Shown here: positions 24,637 through 34,280 of the stretch, one piece after another | How positions within the stretch are numbered: position 1 is the first letter of the stretch | Layout: every line of letters begins with the position of its first letter | Made by a program: the position numbers and the translations under genes | Notes under the pieces: model-generated | The model's database searches: none | What the model was told of the DNA's origin: nothing | What the model saw: only the letters and a program-made list of their open reading frames with translations | Assembly: GCA_964462535.1 (NCBI GenBank) | Contig: CAYWXV010000014.1 | Coordinates: forward strand, 1 to 64,000 | Direction: 5' to 3' | Length of the DNA stretch: 64,000 nucleotides | Source of the DNA: CAYWXV01 sp964462535 | GTDB lineage: Bacteria; Bacteroidota; Ignavibacteria; OLB7

Positions 24637-27600
24637 CTACCTGCTAGAGACGCCGATTACAGCTTTGAAGCGATGCTCCGCGGTGGCGTCCAGGTAGGGT
24701 GATGATGCAACTAGAGGGAGATGAACGGATAGTGTCAGGGGGGAGGGGAGATCCAGCAGATCGACGACGTTTGAGGGGAGTAAGTAGGTCAGATCGATCG
24801 AGGCGGAAAGACCCAGTTCGTTTGATGCCTGACGCGAGAATTCACGAAGGGAAATATCTCCGTCAATGTTCCACCCAACTGCGGCATAGAGCCGGATATC
24901 GTTCAGACCTACGCGTCGCATTTCGCCGACGAGGGGTAACGTCTGGAAGCCACCGATACTCAGTTTGGTGTTGAAGATGCTCCTCCCGGGTCGTACAGCT
25001 TCGATGTCAATCAATGAAAGGAGGAACCCCTCACCCGGCGCTACGATCCGATTCGCGTGCGCAAAGTCCGGATCTGCGTTGGTGGCGAGTCTGGTGAAAG
25101 GATCCATCCACGTCGTTCGCGATGACGAACCTGCGGGGACAAAGCGGCGCTGCGATGGGAGATCGCCCACGGACGCACCCACGAATGACTCCGATTCAAC
25201 GTCGAGACTGAGCACTCGGAGGCGTCCAATCGTCCGCATATGTCCTTCTGTCCAGGGTCGCGTCGTTGCTATTGCACTAGATGCGTGAAACTCCCCGTGA
25301 AATGTGACGGCGCGCTGGGGACTTCGAGCGTCAAACTCATATGACAGCCCGACCGAGGTGAAATCACCCGCGTCCCATGGCATAACGATGCTCGGGATGT
25401 CGGGTCCAGCCATGTGTTCGTAATCCATCGAGACCGAGAAGACGCTTCGCGGACTCGCTCGTGGTCCGGCGGCAGGGTTCGATTCTGTCGAGAGCTCGCC
25501 GTGAATGCGACGCAACCCATCCGTCATTCCGGCAACAAAGTCCACCCTGCCAAGGGAGCCAAACAGCCGGACAGGCGTCCCGTACCGCAGGTCGTAGTCG
25601 ACGTTGTGCGACCGGGCGTTATACGAGACCGATGCGGCCGATCGGTATCGTTCAAACGTGTACCCTCCATCGGCAAGGACTCCAACCTCGGGGCCGTCGC
25701 CGTGGGAGTACCAGAAAAGGGGCCGGAGGCGTATCGAATATGCGTCGGGGGGGCGATTCAGATCCCATCGTCTAAAGAAGGCCACGTGCGCTCCGGGGAC
25801 GATGCCGCCGAACAGACCTGTGTTGCGCCTGTTGTCGGTCCGGTCAAGATCCAGAAGCGTTTCGTCCGGATCGATCACGACCGACACCACCCGCTCAGGT
25901 GTAGAAATCGATGTTGTGTATCTGCGGTCTACCCAGTCCCAGCGATCGCACACAAGGCGGATATCCGGCCTTCGCCATCCGTCGATTGGAACGAACGCTC
26001 GCTCTCTCGTCCCGGAGGCATATGTCAGCTCGATGATCAACGGCATGACGATTTCGTCGGTGCGTGACATCGCAATTGTTGTCGTCCAACCGTCAATCGA
26101 TTCAGATGATTCAACGGCATCGACACCATAGTCACAATGGCGGTCGAGTGTGATCCATTGCGTGAAGAACCAGTCGAGACGTATCCCCGATGCTCGCTCC
26201 ATTTCGCGTTCGAAATCACGAGTAGTCGGTCGTTTCCACCTCCACGCACTCACGTAACGCCGCATCCCAACGTCGAACAGGGAATCACCCAGAAGCGTCT
26301 GGAGCATTCGAAGAACCGCGTGTCCCTTGTGGTAGACAAGTGCGGCGCTGGCGTCGCTGGTGAAGCGATCATGCGGAGTGGAGAGTGGCTCGTCTTGACC
26401 CAAGAGAGCCAGACGGTGGTACGACTCGAAGGCCGAGTACGGCGATGACCACCAGGCGTACACCACCCTGTCCAGACCGACGTAAGGATTCGCTTCTTCT
26501 ATGATCCCGAGCGTGTCACGCTTAGCCTGGGCGGTGAGATACTCCGCGAATCCCTCGTCAAGCCACGCATCATCGGTTTCGTTGTTCCCAAGCATTCCAT
26601 AGAACCACTGGTGCGCGAGCTCATGGGCGATGACCCCTGCCAGCGATTCCTCAGTGCGGTATCCGGTCACCAGGACGATCATCGGGTACTCCATTCCTCC
26701 GTCACCCCCCTGCGCTACCGTGAACGACGGCCATTCATAGTCCCCAAATCGCCGACCGTAGTACGCCATGAGCCGGCGCGTAGCATCGGCCGCACTCGAC
26801 CAGTTGGCCCGCACATTTCGCTCAGCGATCAGGTGAATCGTGACGCCACCGAAGTGAGCGATCTCATGGAAGTAGTCGGGGTCGGCACTCCACGTGAAGT
26901 CGTGGACATTCTCCGCGTGGAATCTCCACGTCTTGGATCCCGTTCCCGAAGCAGGGTAGAGGACAACGGTATCTCTGTGGGAGTATTCGTAGCCACACTT
27001 GATCGCGTCAGGGTTGAGAAGTGTGCCTGTTGCGGCGACGACATACCGTGCGGGGAGTGTGATGGCCACGCGGAACGTGCCGAAGACACCATAGAACTCA
27101 CGCTTCACATAGACGTCGGGGTGCCATCCGGACTGATCGTACGCGGCAATCTTCGGGTACCACTGTGCCATTGAGAACTCTACCCCCTCCGGACTCTGAT
27201 ATCCCCCCCTGCGAATCAGAAGTGGAATACGGGTGAACCACCGTAGTTCCAGAACGGTCGAATCACCGGGGATGAGTGGATGATCCAACTCCGCGCGCAT
27301 AATCGTCTCGTCGATCGTCCACTGGAGAGGATCGCCATCCTGTGTCATCGTGTCGATCTGGACATCCCCCTGGAAGCGTGGGTCGAGGTGAGCATGAGCC
27401 TCGGTCCCATTAAGCCTGAAGAACATACTTCCGGACCGGAAGGCACGATAGAACAGATGATAGTAGACGTAGGTGATTGTGTCAGGCGAGTCGTTGTAGT
27501 AGACCAGCCTTTGCCGTCCAACAAGGGACCGTTCTTCGGGATTCAGACGGACGTCCATCGTGTACGAGACACGCTGCTGCCATGCGTGCGTCGTAAACGG

Positions 27601-27657
27601 AAGAGTGAGGACAATGAAGAGTGGGAATAGAAGACGTCGGGAGCGGGGAGTGGTCAT
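24637..27657 (-). CDS. M1-family metallopeptidase with barrel-like C-terminal domain, 1006 aa
   Basis: A signal peptide (LLFPLFIVLTLPFTTHA) is followed by an M1 aminopeptidase with GGMEYP (residues 320-325, the GAMEN-type substrate motif) and HELAH (345-349) with the third zinc ligand Glu368 18 residues later. After about residue 610 a further 390 aa has short, alternating beta-strand patterns with many aromatics and a final VIGVSSR, as expected for an outer-membrane beta-barrel. That barrel assignment is by pattern only. It would anchor the peptidase at the cell envelope. No T9SS sorting domain is present. Confidence 0.9.
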   Translation of the reverse strand: MTTPRSRRLLFPLFIVLTLPFTTHAWQQRVSYTMDVRLNPEERSLVGRQRLVYYNDSPDTITYVYYHLFYRAFRSGSMFFRLNGTEAHAHLDPRFQGDVQIDTMTQDGDPLQWTIDETIMRAELDHPLIPGDSTVLELRWFTRIPLLIRRGGYQSPEGVEFSMAQWYPKIAAYDQSGWHPDVYVKREFYGVFGTFRVAITLPARYVVAATGTLLNPDAIKCGYEYSHRDTVVLYPASGTGSKTWRFHAENVHDFTWSADPDYFHEIAHFGGVTIHLIAERNVRANWSSAADATRRLMAYYGRRFGDYEWPSFTVAQGGDGGMEYPMIVLVTGYRTEESLAGVIAHELAHQWFYGMLGNNETDDAWLDEGFAEYLTAQAKRDTLGIIEEANPYVGLDRVVYAWWSSPYSAFESYHRLALLGQDEPLSTPHDRFTSDASAALVYHKGHAVLRMLQTLLGDSLFDVGMRRYVSAWRWKRPTTRDFEREMERASGIRLDWFFTQWITLDRHCDYGVDAVESSESIDGWTTTIAMSRTDEIVMPLIIELTYASGTRERAFVPIDGWRRPDIRLVCDRWDWVDRRYTTSISTPERVVSVVIDPDETLLDLDRTDNRRNTGLFGGIVPGAHVAFFRRWDLNRPPDAYSIRLRPLFWYSHGDGPEVGVLADGGYTFERYRSAASVSYNARSHNVDYDLRYGTPVRLFGSLGRVDFVAGMTDGLRRIHGELSTESNPAAGPRASPRSVFSVSMDYEHMAGPDIPSIVMPWDAGDFTSVGLSYEFDARSPQRAVTFHGEFHASSAIATTRPWTEGHMRTIGRLRVLSLDVESESFVGASVGDLPSQRRFVPAGSSSRTTWMDPFTRLATNADPDFAHANRIVAPGEGFLLSLIDIEAVRPGRSIFNTKLSIGGFQTLPLVGEMRRVGLNDIRLYAAVGWNIDGDISLREFSRQASNELGLSASIDLTYLLPSNVVDLLDLPSPLTLSVHLPLVASSPYLDATAEHRFKAVIGVSSR

Positions 27658-27712
27658 ACCGAATACGCTATCTTAGGCGTCCTTTGAATTCCAGGACGTG
27701 CATCATCGAACC

Positions 27713-28699
27713 ATGACTATTTACCAGCCAGATCCAGATCGTTTCGCGTCAGCCATCTCGCGTACTGTGAGCTACCGTCACAAGCGCGGAGTGCTCCTCG
27801 GGACGGGCGCTGATCGTCTCGATCTACTCCATCGACTCTCAACCAATGCGTTGATCGACTTGAAGCCGGGTCACGAACGCTCGACGGTCTTGACAACGGA
27901 GAAGGGGAGGATCATCGACCTGGTGCGCGTGGTGGTCGTCGAAAATGAAATCCTGATGGTTCTTGCCAGCGAGGAAGGGGAACGGGTACGTCTCTGGCTG
28001 GATAAATATACCATCATGGACGACTTCGAATGTCGAGATGTTAGCGACCTGTGGCGCATCGTTGGTGTGTATGGTGAAGGGGCGCGCGCGCAGTTGGCTA
28101 TTGCGTTCTCGTGTGACCCACCGGATGCCGGGAGCCATGTGGATGTAGACATGGCTGACGGTACGGGACGACTGCTTCGCGATTCTCGTCTCAACGGTGC
28201 AACGGGATTTCTTTTGCTTGTTCCCTCCGCGGCGGAAGCCAATGTCATGCAGACGCTTGCCGATGCAGGTGTTCAGGAGATAGACGACGCTTGCTATCAA
28301 ACGCTGAGAGTTGTTGCAGGCGTGCCGGAGTCAGGTACTGAATTGAACGACCTTTACAATCCCTTGGAGGCGGGTATTTCGCAGTACATCTCGTGGACCA
28401 AAGGATGCTACATCGGGCAGGAAGTGATCGCACGACTTGACACGTACGACAAAGTTCAACGACACCTTGTTGGGCTCCGCTTCGTGTCGTCACCCGACAT
28501 CTCTGCCGACGATCGCCTCACGCTCCTTAGCCTGGACGGCGACCAGCAAATTGGGCAGGCGACGACGCTTGCCCGACGGCCGCATGAGGAGGCACCCGTC
28601 GGCCTCGCGTACGTTCGCACCGAATATGCGGTCCCCGGGCTGGAAGTGCGCGCGGGAGGTTCACTGGCAACTATCACAAATCTCCCCATCGAGTCGTGA
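27713..28699 (+). CDS. ygfZ: YgfZ/GcvT-like folate-binding protein
   Basis: The 328-aa protein carries the YgfZ signature KGCYIGQEVIAR followed by LDTYDKVQRHLVGL, and a GcvT-like fold (LHRLSTNALIDLKPG, VLTTEKGRIIDLVRV). YgfZ helps assemble or repair Fe-S clusters with tetrahydrofolate. An upstream GTG at 27698 is possible; ATG 27713 is preferred. It starts an operon with SDR, LOG and SirB1 genes. Confidence 0.93.
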   Translation: MTIYQPDPDRFASAISRTVSYRHKRGVLLGTGADRLDLLHRLSTNALIDLKPGHERSTVLTTEKGRIIDLVRVVVVENEILMVLASEEGERVRLWLDKYTIMDDFECRDVSDLWRIVGVYGEGARAQLAIAFSCDPPDAGSHVDVDMADGTGRLLRDSRLNGATGFLLLVPSAAEANVMQTLADAGVQEIDDACYQTLRVVAGVPESGTELNDLYNPLEAGISQYISWTKGCYIGQEVIARLDTYDKVQRHLVGLRFVSSPDISADDRLTLLSLDGDQQIGQATTLARRPHEEAPVGLAYVRTEYAVPGLEVRAGGSLATITNLPIES

Positions 28700-29442
28700 A
28701 TCGTGTTGCCTTCATCACGGGGGCCGGGCGTCGAATCGGGCGTCACCTGGCGATTCGCTTCGCGGGAATGGGGTGGAACGTGGCCGTACACTATGGAGAG
28801 TCCCGTGCGGGAGCGGAACGAACACTCGCCGATGTGCGTGCTGCGGGTGGCGACGCTTACCTCGTCCAAGGGGACGTTCGCAAACGGGTTGATATGCAAC
28901 GCTGCGTCGAACAGGCGGCCGACAGGTTTGGGAGCATCGACCTGCTTGTAAACAACGCCGGCACCTATCCAAACCCGGTGCCGCTGCTCGATATCGAAGA
29001 GTCGATGTGGCGGGACGTAATTGAGACCAATCTCTACGGTGAGTTTTTCACTGCACAGGCGGTTGCGAGGGTCATGCTTCGACAGACCACCGGGGGGAGT
29101 ATTGTTAACGTCGCCTCACTGGGTGCGTTCCAGACATGGAAGAACAGGATCCCCTATAACGTCTCAAAGGGGGGCGTTGTACACTTGACGCGCGCGCTTG
29201 CGCGGGCGCTGGCTCCGGACATCACCGTAAATGCAGTCGCTCCAGGCGTCATTGAGATTCCTGATGAGCCCGCGACCGGTCAACTGCTGGCGCGCGAACG
29301 AATCCCGATGCGACGTCATGGCACGACAGACGACATTTTCAATGCTGTTTGGTTCCTCGGCACACAGGCCACGTACGTAACAGGGCAGGTTATCCTGGTG
29401 GACGGCGGGCTGAACATCGGGCAAGAAGCATCCCAGGATTAG
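28696..29442 (+). CDS. Short-chain dehydrogenase/reductase
   Basis: The 248-aa SDR has TGAGRRIG for NAD(P) binding, NNAG, a catalytic Ser in VNVASLGA, and YNVSK (Tyr-xxx-Lys). The presence of RRIG at the cofactor loop suggests NADP(H) preference and a pteridine-reductase-like relationship, but the substrate is unknown. A GTG start overlaps the ygfZ stop (GTGA), so the two are translationally coupled. Confidence 0.92.
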   Translation: MNRVAFITGAGRRIGRHLAIRFAGMGWNVAVHYGESRAGAERTLADVRAAGGDAYLVQGDVRKRVDMQRCVEQAADRFGSIDLLVNNAGTYPNPVPLLDIEESMWRDVIETNLYGEFFTAQAVARVMLRQTTGGSIVNVASLGAFQTWKNRIPYNVSKGGVVHLTRALARALAPDITVNAVAPGVIEIPDEPATGQLLARERIPMRRHGTTDDIFNAVWFLGTQATYVTGQVILVDGGLNIGQEASQD

Positions 29443-29483
29443 GTCCTGGATTTCATACGAGCCGCTTACGTAACTCCGAGCAC

Positions 29484-30326
29484 ATGCAGTTTGGCGACCC
29501 GCCTCTCAAGGCATACAACAACCCCGACTTCGTCAACAGTCCCGAGGCTCGCGTCATCAGGATCATGGCGGAGTACATGGAGCCAGTCGCACGGTTCGAT
29601 CGCTTCAACGTCTCCGGGACCGTCGTCTTCTTCGGATCGGCCAGGATCGTACCACCCGAGAAAGTTGATGCCGAGATAGCGGCGGTCGAGCGTCAGATGG
29701 CGCAGGCGACCGGTACCCACCGTGACCTCCTGCTCGAGACTCTCGAGGATCTGCGCGGCAAACGGCTGACAAGTAGGTATTACAACGACGCGGTGGAACT
29801 CTCGAGGCGAATTACTGAGTGGGGGAAGAAGCATACCAAGGAGGGCGAGGCGCGGCGATTCCTTGTCTGCACGGGAGGTGGCCCGGGGATCATGGAGGCG
29901 GCCAACCTTGGTGCCCATCAAGCCGGTGGCGAATCGATTGGCCTGAACATTTCGCTCCCGTTCGAGCAGACCCCCAATCAGTATATTTCTGCGACGCTCA
30001 ACTTCGAGTTCCACTACTTCTTCATGCGCAAGCTCTTCTTCGTTTCGCTTGCAAACGCACTCGTTATCTTCCCCGGCGGATTTGGAACACTCGACGAACT
30101 GATGGAAGCGCTGACGCTGGTGCAGACGAGGAAGGTCGTGAAGCCACTTCCCATCGTCCTGTTCGGAACAGATTTCTGGGACGAAGTCATTAACATCCCC
30201 CGCATGGCCGAACTTGGAGTGATCTCACCTGAGGATCAGCGCCTCTTCCACCGATCGAATGACGTCGATGACGCCTTCTATCACCTGACAACCGAACTCA
30301 CGCGCTATCATTCGCTGGATCAATGA
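29484..30326 (+). CDS. LOG-family protein (TIGR00730-type Rossmann-fold)
   Basis: The 280-aa protein has VCTGGGPGIMEAANLGA and IFPGGFGTLDELMEAL, the two signature motifs of LOG/lysine-decarboxylase-like phosphoribohydrolases. The family includes enzymes that release bases from nucleoside monophosphates. The N-terminal 90 residues form a helical extension not found in short LOGs. ATG 29484 follows the SDR stop by 41 nt, and the stop overlaps the next start (ATGA). Confidence 0.9.
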   Translation: MQFGDPPLKAYNNPDFVNSPEARVIRIMAEYMEPVARFDRFNVSGTVVFFGSARIVPPEKVDAEIAAVERQMAQATGTHRDLLLETLEDLRGKRLTSRYYNDAVELSRRITEWGKKHTKEGEARRFLVCTGGGPGIMEAANLGAHQAGGESIGLNISLPFEQTPNQYISATLNFEFHYFFMRKLFFVSLANALVIFPGGFGTLDELMEALTLVQTRKVVKPLPIVLFGTDFWDEVINIPRMAELGVISPEDQRLFHRSNDVDDAFYHLTTELTRYHSLDQ

Positions 30327-31225
30327 CATCGTCGGAACATATCGAAGCCCTCTTCTCGCTGCTCGACGATCCGGATCCTTTCGTGCAGGAGGCGGTTCGC
30401 CAGCGAATGCTGGATATCGGCACGGATGTCGCAACAAGGCTTCGTCAGACCGTCGGTAGCAGTGGGGACGGGCGGGTGAAGGAGGCCGCGACGTCCATTC
30501 TGTCGCTTCTGGGCCTTGACCGGTTTCGCAATTCGGTGGATCAGATGCTCAAGCAATCGGAGGGGAGGGACGACATCGATCTGGAGTCCGGCGTACTGGC
30601 CGTTGCCTACATTGGATGGCCCGAGTTGAACGGTTCCGACTGCAATCAGCAATTGGACACCATGGCGTCGATGGTGGAGGACCGCGTACGACGATGTGAC
30701 AATGGTTACATGGTTGTCCGCGAAATGAATCGGTATCTGATTGATCAGCTCGGGTTTCATGCGTGCCGTCCCGAGCCGGATTCGTACTACGATCCCGATC
30801 ATTCGTTCATCAACCGGATTCTGGAAGAACGAACCGCCAATCCCGTTGGCCTCTCGGTGGTCTACCTGTTGATCGCGCGTCGACTCAGGATACCGTTGTA
30901 TGGTGTGGGGTTCCCGTCACACTTCCTCCTGAAGTACCGATCGTTGGGCGAGGAGTTCTTCGTGGATCCGTTCAACGGGGGGCAGATTCTAAGCTCGGTC
31001 GACTGCCGCAGATTTCTTCGCGATCTCGATATCGAGTATCGGCCGTCGTATCTGGACGCAATCAACAATAGGCGTATCATAGCACGGATCATGAGAAACC
31101 TTGCGGAGATCTACAGCCACCGGGACTCCCGTGTTGCCGCCGAATTGCAGCGTTCTATTGAGAAACTGCTGGATGACGCGGCGTGGGGGGGGCATGCTAC
31201 GGAGTCGCAGAGGCCATGGCCTTGA
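30323..31225 (+). CDS. SirB1/transglutaminase-like family protein
   Basis: The 300-aa protein begins with a helical, HEAT-like region (IEALFSLLDDPDPFVQEAV). It continues into the SirB1 (UPF0162-type) core: VVREMNRYLIDQLGF, ANPVGLSVVYLLIARRLRIPLYGVGFPSHFLLKY and FFVDPFNGGQIL. The core has a transglutaminase-like fold in the family, but the role is unknown. It ends within the convergent PLD-like gene, with 29 nt of overlap. Confidence 0.88.
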   Translation: MTSSEHIEALFSLLDDPDPFVQEAVRQRMLDIGTDVATRLRQTVGSSGDGRVKEAATSILSLLGLDRFRNSVDQMLKQSEGRDDIDLESGVLAVAYIGWPELNGSDCNQQLDTMASMVEDRVRRCDNGYMVVREMNRYLIDQLGFHACRPEPDSYYDPDHSFINRILEERTANPVGLSVVYLLIARRLRIPLYGVGFPSHFLLKYRSLGEEFFVDPFNGGQILSSVDCRRFLRDLDIEYRPSYLDAINNRRIIARIMRNLAEIYSHRDSRVAAELQRSIEKLLDDAAWGGHATESQRPWP

Positions 31226-32330
31226 TCCGACGGTACTCCGCTTCAAACACGCGCGCCACGTCGGGACTCTTGATAATCAACAGGTTCTCGTCGTTTGAGC
31301 TGGCCGCCGAGGCGGTGAAATTGTAGCTGCCGGTGATTGTCCAGAGTCCATCGACAATGATGACTTTGTGGTGCATGAGCCGATTGTTCCCGTCACGGAG
31401 AAGTTGGATTCCGGAACTGTCAAACCGAGCCGCCTGGCTCCGCGGGCCCCTTGACCCGACTGTCTCTATCACCCCCTCCACGTCCACACCATCCCCTGCC
31501 GCTTTGATCATTGCCAATCCGATTTCCTGATCGGAGAAGCTGAACGCCATCAGGTGAATCGAGCGCCGCGCTGTCCTGACGATTCGAACGATCTTGGCTG
31601 GGACATCGTCTTCGGGAGCGAAGTATGAATAGACGTCAGCGCTTCCGACCTTGACTGGGTTGTGAGGGAGGAGGCTCGGCGACCGCGGTCCGAACTTCCC
31701 ATCCAGAAACATCTCGTCGAACTCGAGTTCGTAATTCTCCGCCAGGTCGCGTGAGGCGATCTGCACGGCGTTGTTGTTGTTGCGAAAGGAGCAGTTGTCT
31801 GTGGCGTTATACGAACCCGTCCAGACTCTCATCCCATCCGCCACAAAGAACTTGTTGTGCATTAGCGCCGATCGCTGGTCGAACCGGATCGGAATGCCCG
31901 CGTCGACTAACTGCTCCATCTCGCGGTCGTGCATGAAGTCGGCATCGGAAACGACCCTGACCTGCACGCCCCGCTTGTGGGCTCGTATCAGAGCCATGGC
32001 GATTCGCTGCGACCCAAGCTGGAATATTGCGGCATCCAATGCAACGCGCGCGTCATCGATAAATGTCTCGAGATGGCGGTCAATGTTGTCTTCGTCGTTC
32101 TTCGGCAGCTCTGGGTCGTTTCGGTAGGTGTGACTGAAGTAGATCTGTAGTGGGCCGTCGACTCGGTGTTCCGACGTTGTTTCGCGACTTGTGGCTGCCG
32201 GTGAATCGTGGCCAACGGTCGGCGTCCCCTTCCAGGATCGAATTGCGTAGAAGACGCCTACCGAGAGGAGGGCGACCAGCAGGATTGCGTAGGAGCGGCG
32301 GGGGAGGGGCATGTTCGCGCGGTAGTTCAT
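31197..32330 (-). CDS. Phospholipase D-like protein with two HKD motifs
   Basis: A membrane anchor or signal sequence (SYAILLVALLSVGVFYAI) precedes two PLD repeats: HNKFFVADGMRVWTGSYN and HHKVIIVDGLWTITGSYN. Each gives one H-x-K plus a following Asp region, and the pair forms one active site. Members include phosphodiesterases and nucleases (Nuc-like). The product probably acts outside the cytoplasm. ATG 32330 or 32312 may be used. Confidence 0.9.
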   Translation of the reverse strand: MNYRANMPLPRRSYAILLVALLSVGVFYAIRSWKGTPTVGHDSPAATSRETTSEHRVDGPLQIYFSHTYRNDPELPKNDEDNIDRHLETFIDDARVALDAAIFQLGSQRIAMALIRAHKRGVQVRVVSDADFMHDREMEQLVDAGIPIRFDQRSALMHNKFFVADGMRVWTGSYNATDNCSFRNNNNAVQIASRDLAENYELEFDEMFLDGKFGPRSPSLLPHNPVKVGSADVYSYFAPEDDVPAKIVRIVRTARRSIHLMAFSFSDQEIGLAMIKAAGDGVDVEGVIETVGSRGPRSQAARFDSSGIQLLRDGNNRLMHHKVIIVDGLWTITGSYNFTASAASSNDENLLIIKSPDVARVFEAEYRRIKAMASATP

Positions 32331-32869
32331 GGTGCGGGTCCGACGGACCCGCAAAGACCTGGCACAACGTGAACCGGAAGCTACGTCTACAGGGGCGCAA
32401 AGCCCACGTCTATTGGAAAGACTACACGACGCAGGAGCCCTGTACGTCGCAGTCGAACGTTCGTCCACGCGATTCGCGCATGGATAAACAGTCGGTCGTT
32501 ACCTCCGGGGCCGAAAATGGTCAGTGGCGCGTCGTTGTGCACGTTTTCGGCTATGAATTGAGGCAGGTGATGCGTGTGCCGCCTGGTGAGTTGACACTCT
32601 GTAACTCATGCCTGGTGAGTGTGTACCTCTCTCAACAAACCACGGTGCAGCTCACGGGTCGCAGTAGGCATCGACGCCACCTTGGAATCGAGACGACTGA
32701 GTGAACAAAAATTAAGCAACCTCCCCTCCCGATGAAGCGTCAGGCGGCGTAATTTGGGCGGCTCTTTGGGTGTTCGTGTAACCGGGCGCCGGCGTCGCCC
32801 GAGGGGGTGTTCGACAGACATGCGGAGGTTGAGCCCGCGCCAACAGGACGACAGCACAGTAAGGACTGA
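32331..32869. other. 540-nt region without a supported gene
   Basis: This separates the PLD-like gene (minus) from the transglycosylase (plus). The longest candidate is a 74-codon frame from ATG 32480; it matches nothing I recognise and has no obvious ribosome-binding site. A short direct repeat CCTGGTGAGT (near 32583 and 32610) is present. Both divergent promoters must lie here. Confidence 0.4.
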
Positions 32870-34099
32870 ATGAAAAGCGCGCATTTTAGACTATTTATGA
32901 CGGTATCGCTGGCCATCGCGGGATATGGATCGGTCCATGCCCAGGTGGCCGCTTCAGATGCACCCGTGGACCCCGCGCCCGGCGTGGTCACAGCGGTGCC
33001 GAGCTTGGATGTTGTCGCGGAGAGTGAGTCGGCGTCCCCCGCCGCAACGACGTCTCTCAACTTGACGTCGAGCGCCGTCGATCGCGTTGCTGCATCGACT
33101 AGTCGTCGAGCCAGGGTGTCTGGCCGTGACACTCTTGGGCGAAGGTCGTTCGATGCAGCGATTGCGCGCGAGCGGATTCCGACCGGTCAGCTAGTCGATT
33201 CCTATACAGAGTTCTTCCCGGGGGAGGACTACCTCCCTATCCTGGCAACTCCCAATCGTCGACCGGTGATCGCGGCCCCATTCCGCATGCGTCTTCGGGC
33301 ACAGAGTGCCTCCTCGTCGATGCCGGCGGTCCGATCGGCAACGATGGCGAGGCGGTTCCAGCTGGACACGACCGTTCAGGCAATCGCGGACTGGTATTCA
33401 CGGGAATACGGTTTCGAGTTCAATTGGCAGGCTATTCCCTATAGTGAGGGGGCTGCCGGTGCCACCATAACACTGGCACGCGGTGTCCGCCGGGTCGAGG
33501 ATGCTGTCGTTTCAATCATGATCTGGAATCCGTCCTCGTCCAAGGGAAGACGTGGTGCCGCGTCGTTCTCCGCGCGAGCGACCGTTGAGATTCAGGAACG
33601 GGTATTCCGTCCCCGAGCCGACCTGATTGCCGAGGGACCTGACGCCGTCGTCGAGTTCACATGGAAGGTCCCGTATAGAAATCTGATCAGTCAGGCGAGC
33701 CGTCGTTATCAGCTTGACCCTTACCTCCTTGCGGCGCTCATACAACAGGAATCGAACTTCAACGCAAACGCAATGTCTGTTGACAGTGCGATGGGCTTGA
33801 CACAGATGATTCCTTCCACGGCGGCCATGCTCGGTGTAAGCGATCCCAACAACCCTCGGCAGGCAGTCGACGGTGGGGCACGCTACCTCAAGATGATGCT
33901 GAGCCGGTTCAAAGGGGATCCACAGCTTGCGCTTGCGGCGTATAACGCGGGGCCTGGCAACGTAATCAAGTACAACGGTATCCCGCCATTTCAGGAGACA
34001 CGTGAGTACGTGCGACGGATAATGGACAGGTATCGCGAGAAGGCCGGGGGAGGACATGCAGCGACGGCGCGCGTCGTTCGACCGGGTTCGCGCGGATAG
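32870..34099 (+). CDS. Lytic transglycosylase (SLT domain)
   Basis: The signal peptide (FMTVSLAIAGYGSVHAQ) is followed by a non-conserved Ser/Ala-rich part and a middle domain. The C-terminal SLT domain (residues about 280-395) has ALIQQESNFN with the catalytic Glu, GLTQMIPSTA and AAYNAGPGNV. It cleaves peptidoglycan glycan strands to 1,6-anhydro products. The middle domain (about 150-270) is unassigned. It may form an envelope unit with the next gene, which is 181 nt downstream. Confidence 0.93.
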   Translation: MKSAHFRLFMTVSLAIAGYGSVHAQVAASDAPVDPAPGVVTAVPSLDVVAESESASPAATTSLNLTSSAVDRVAASTSRRARVSGRDTLGRRSFDAAIARERIPTGQLVDSYTEFFPGEDYLPILATPNRRPVIAAPFRMRLRAQSASSSMPAVRSATMARRFQLDTTVQAIADWYSREYGFEFNWQAIPYSEGAAGATITLARGVRRVEDAVVSIMIWNPSSSKGRRGAASFSARATVEIQERVFRPRADLIAEGPDAVVEFTWKVPYRNLISQASRRYQLDPYLLAALIQQESNFNANAMSVDSAMGLTQMIPSTAAMLGVSDPNNPRQAVDGGARYLKMMLSRFKGDPQLALAAYNAGPGNVIKYNGIPPFQETREYVRRIMDRYREKAGGGHAATARVVRPGSRG

Positions 34100-34280
34100 G
34101 TCTTATCCAACCGGAAAACGCGGCGGAGCTCTCGGGATAAACCGGTTGCTTCGCCGTTCGCATTGCAGACAGGCCGAGCGTTGCGACTAACTTCGCCACT
34201 CGCAGACGTGTTAGAACTACCGGGCCCGGGACCACCCCCGGTGCCTCCCCGATCGTCCCCTTCAACGGACAGCTAACCCG

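Noticed and set aside
32480..32704. Small gene of 74 codons
   Set aside because: No ribosome-binding site, no recognisable domain and composition like neighbouring non-coding sequence.
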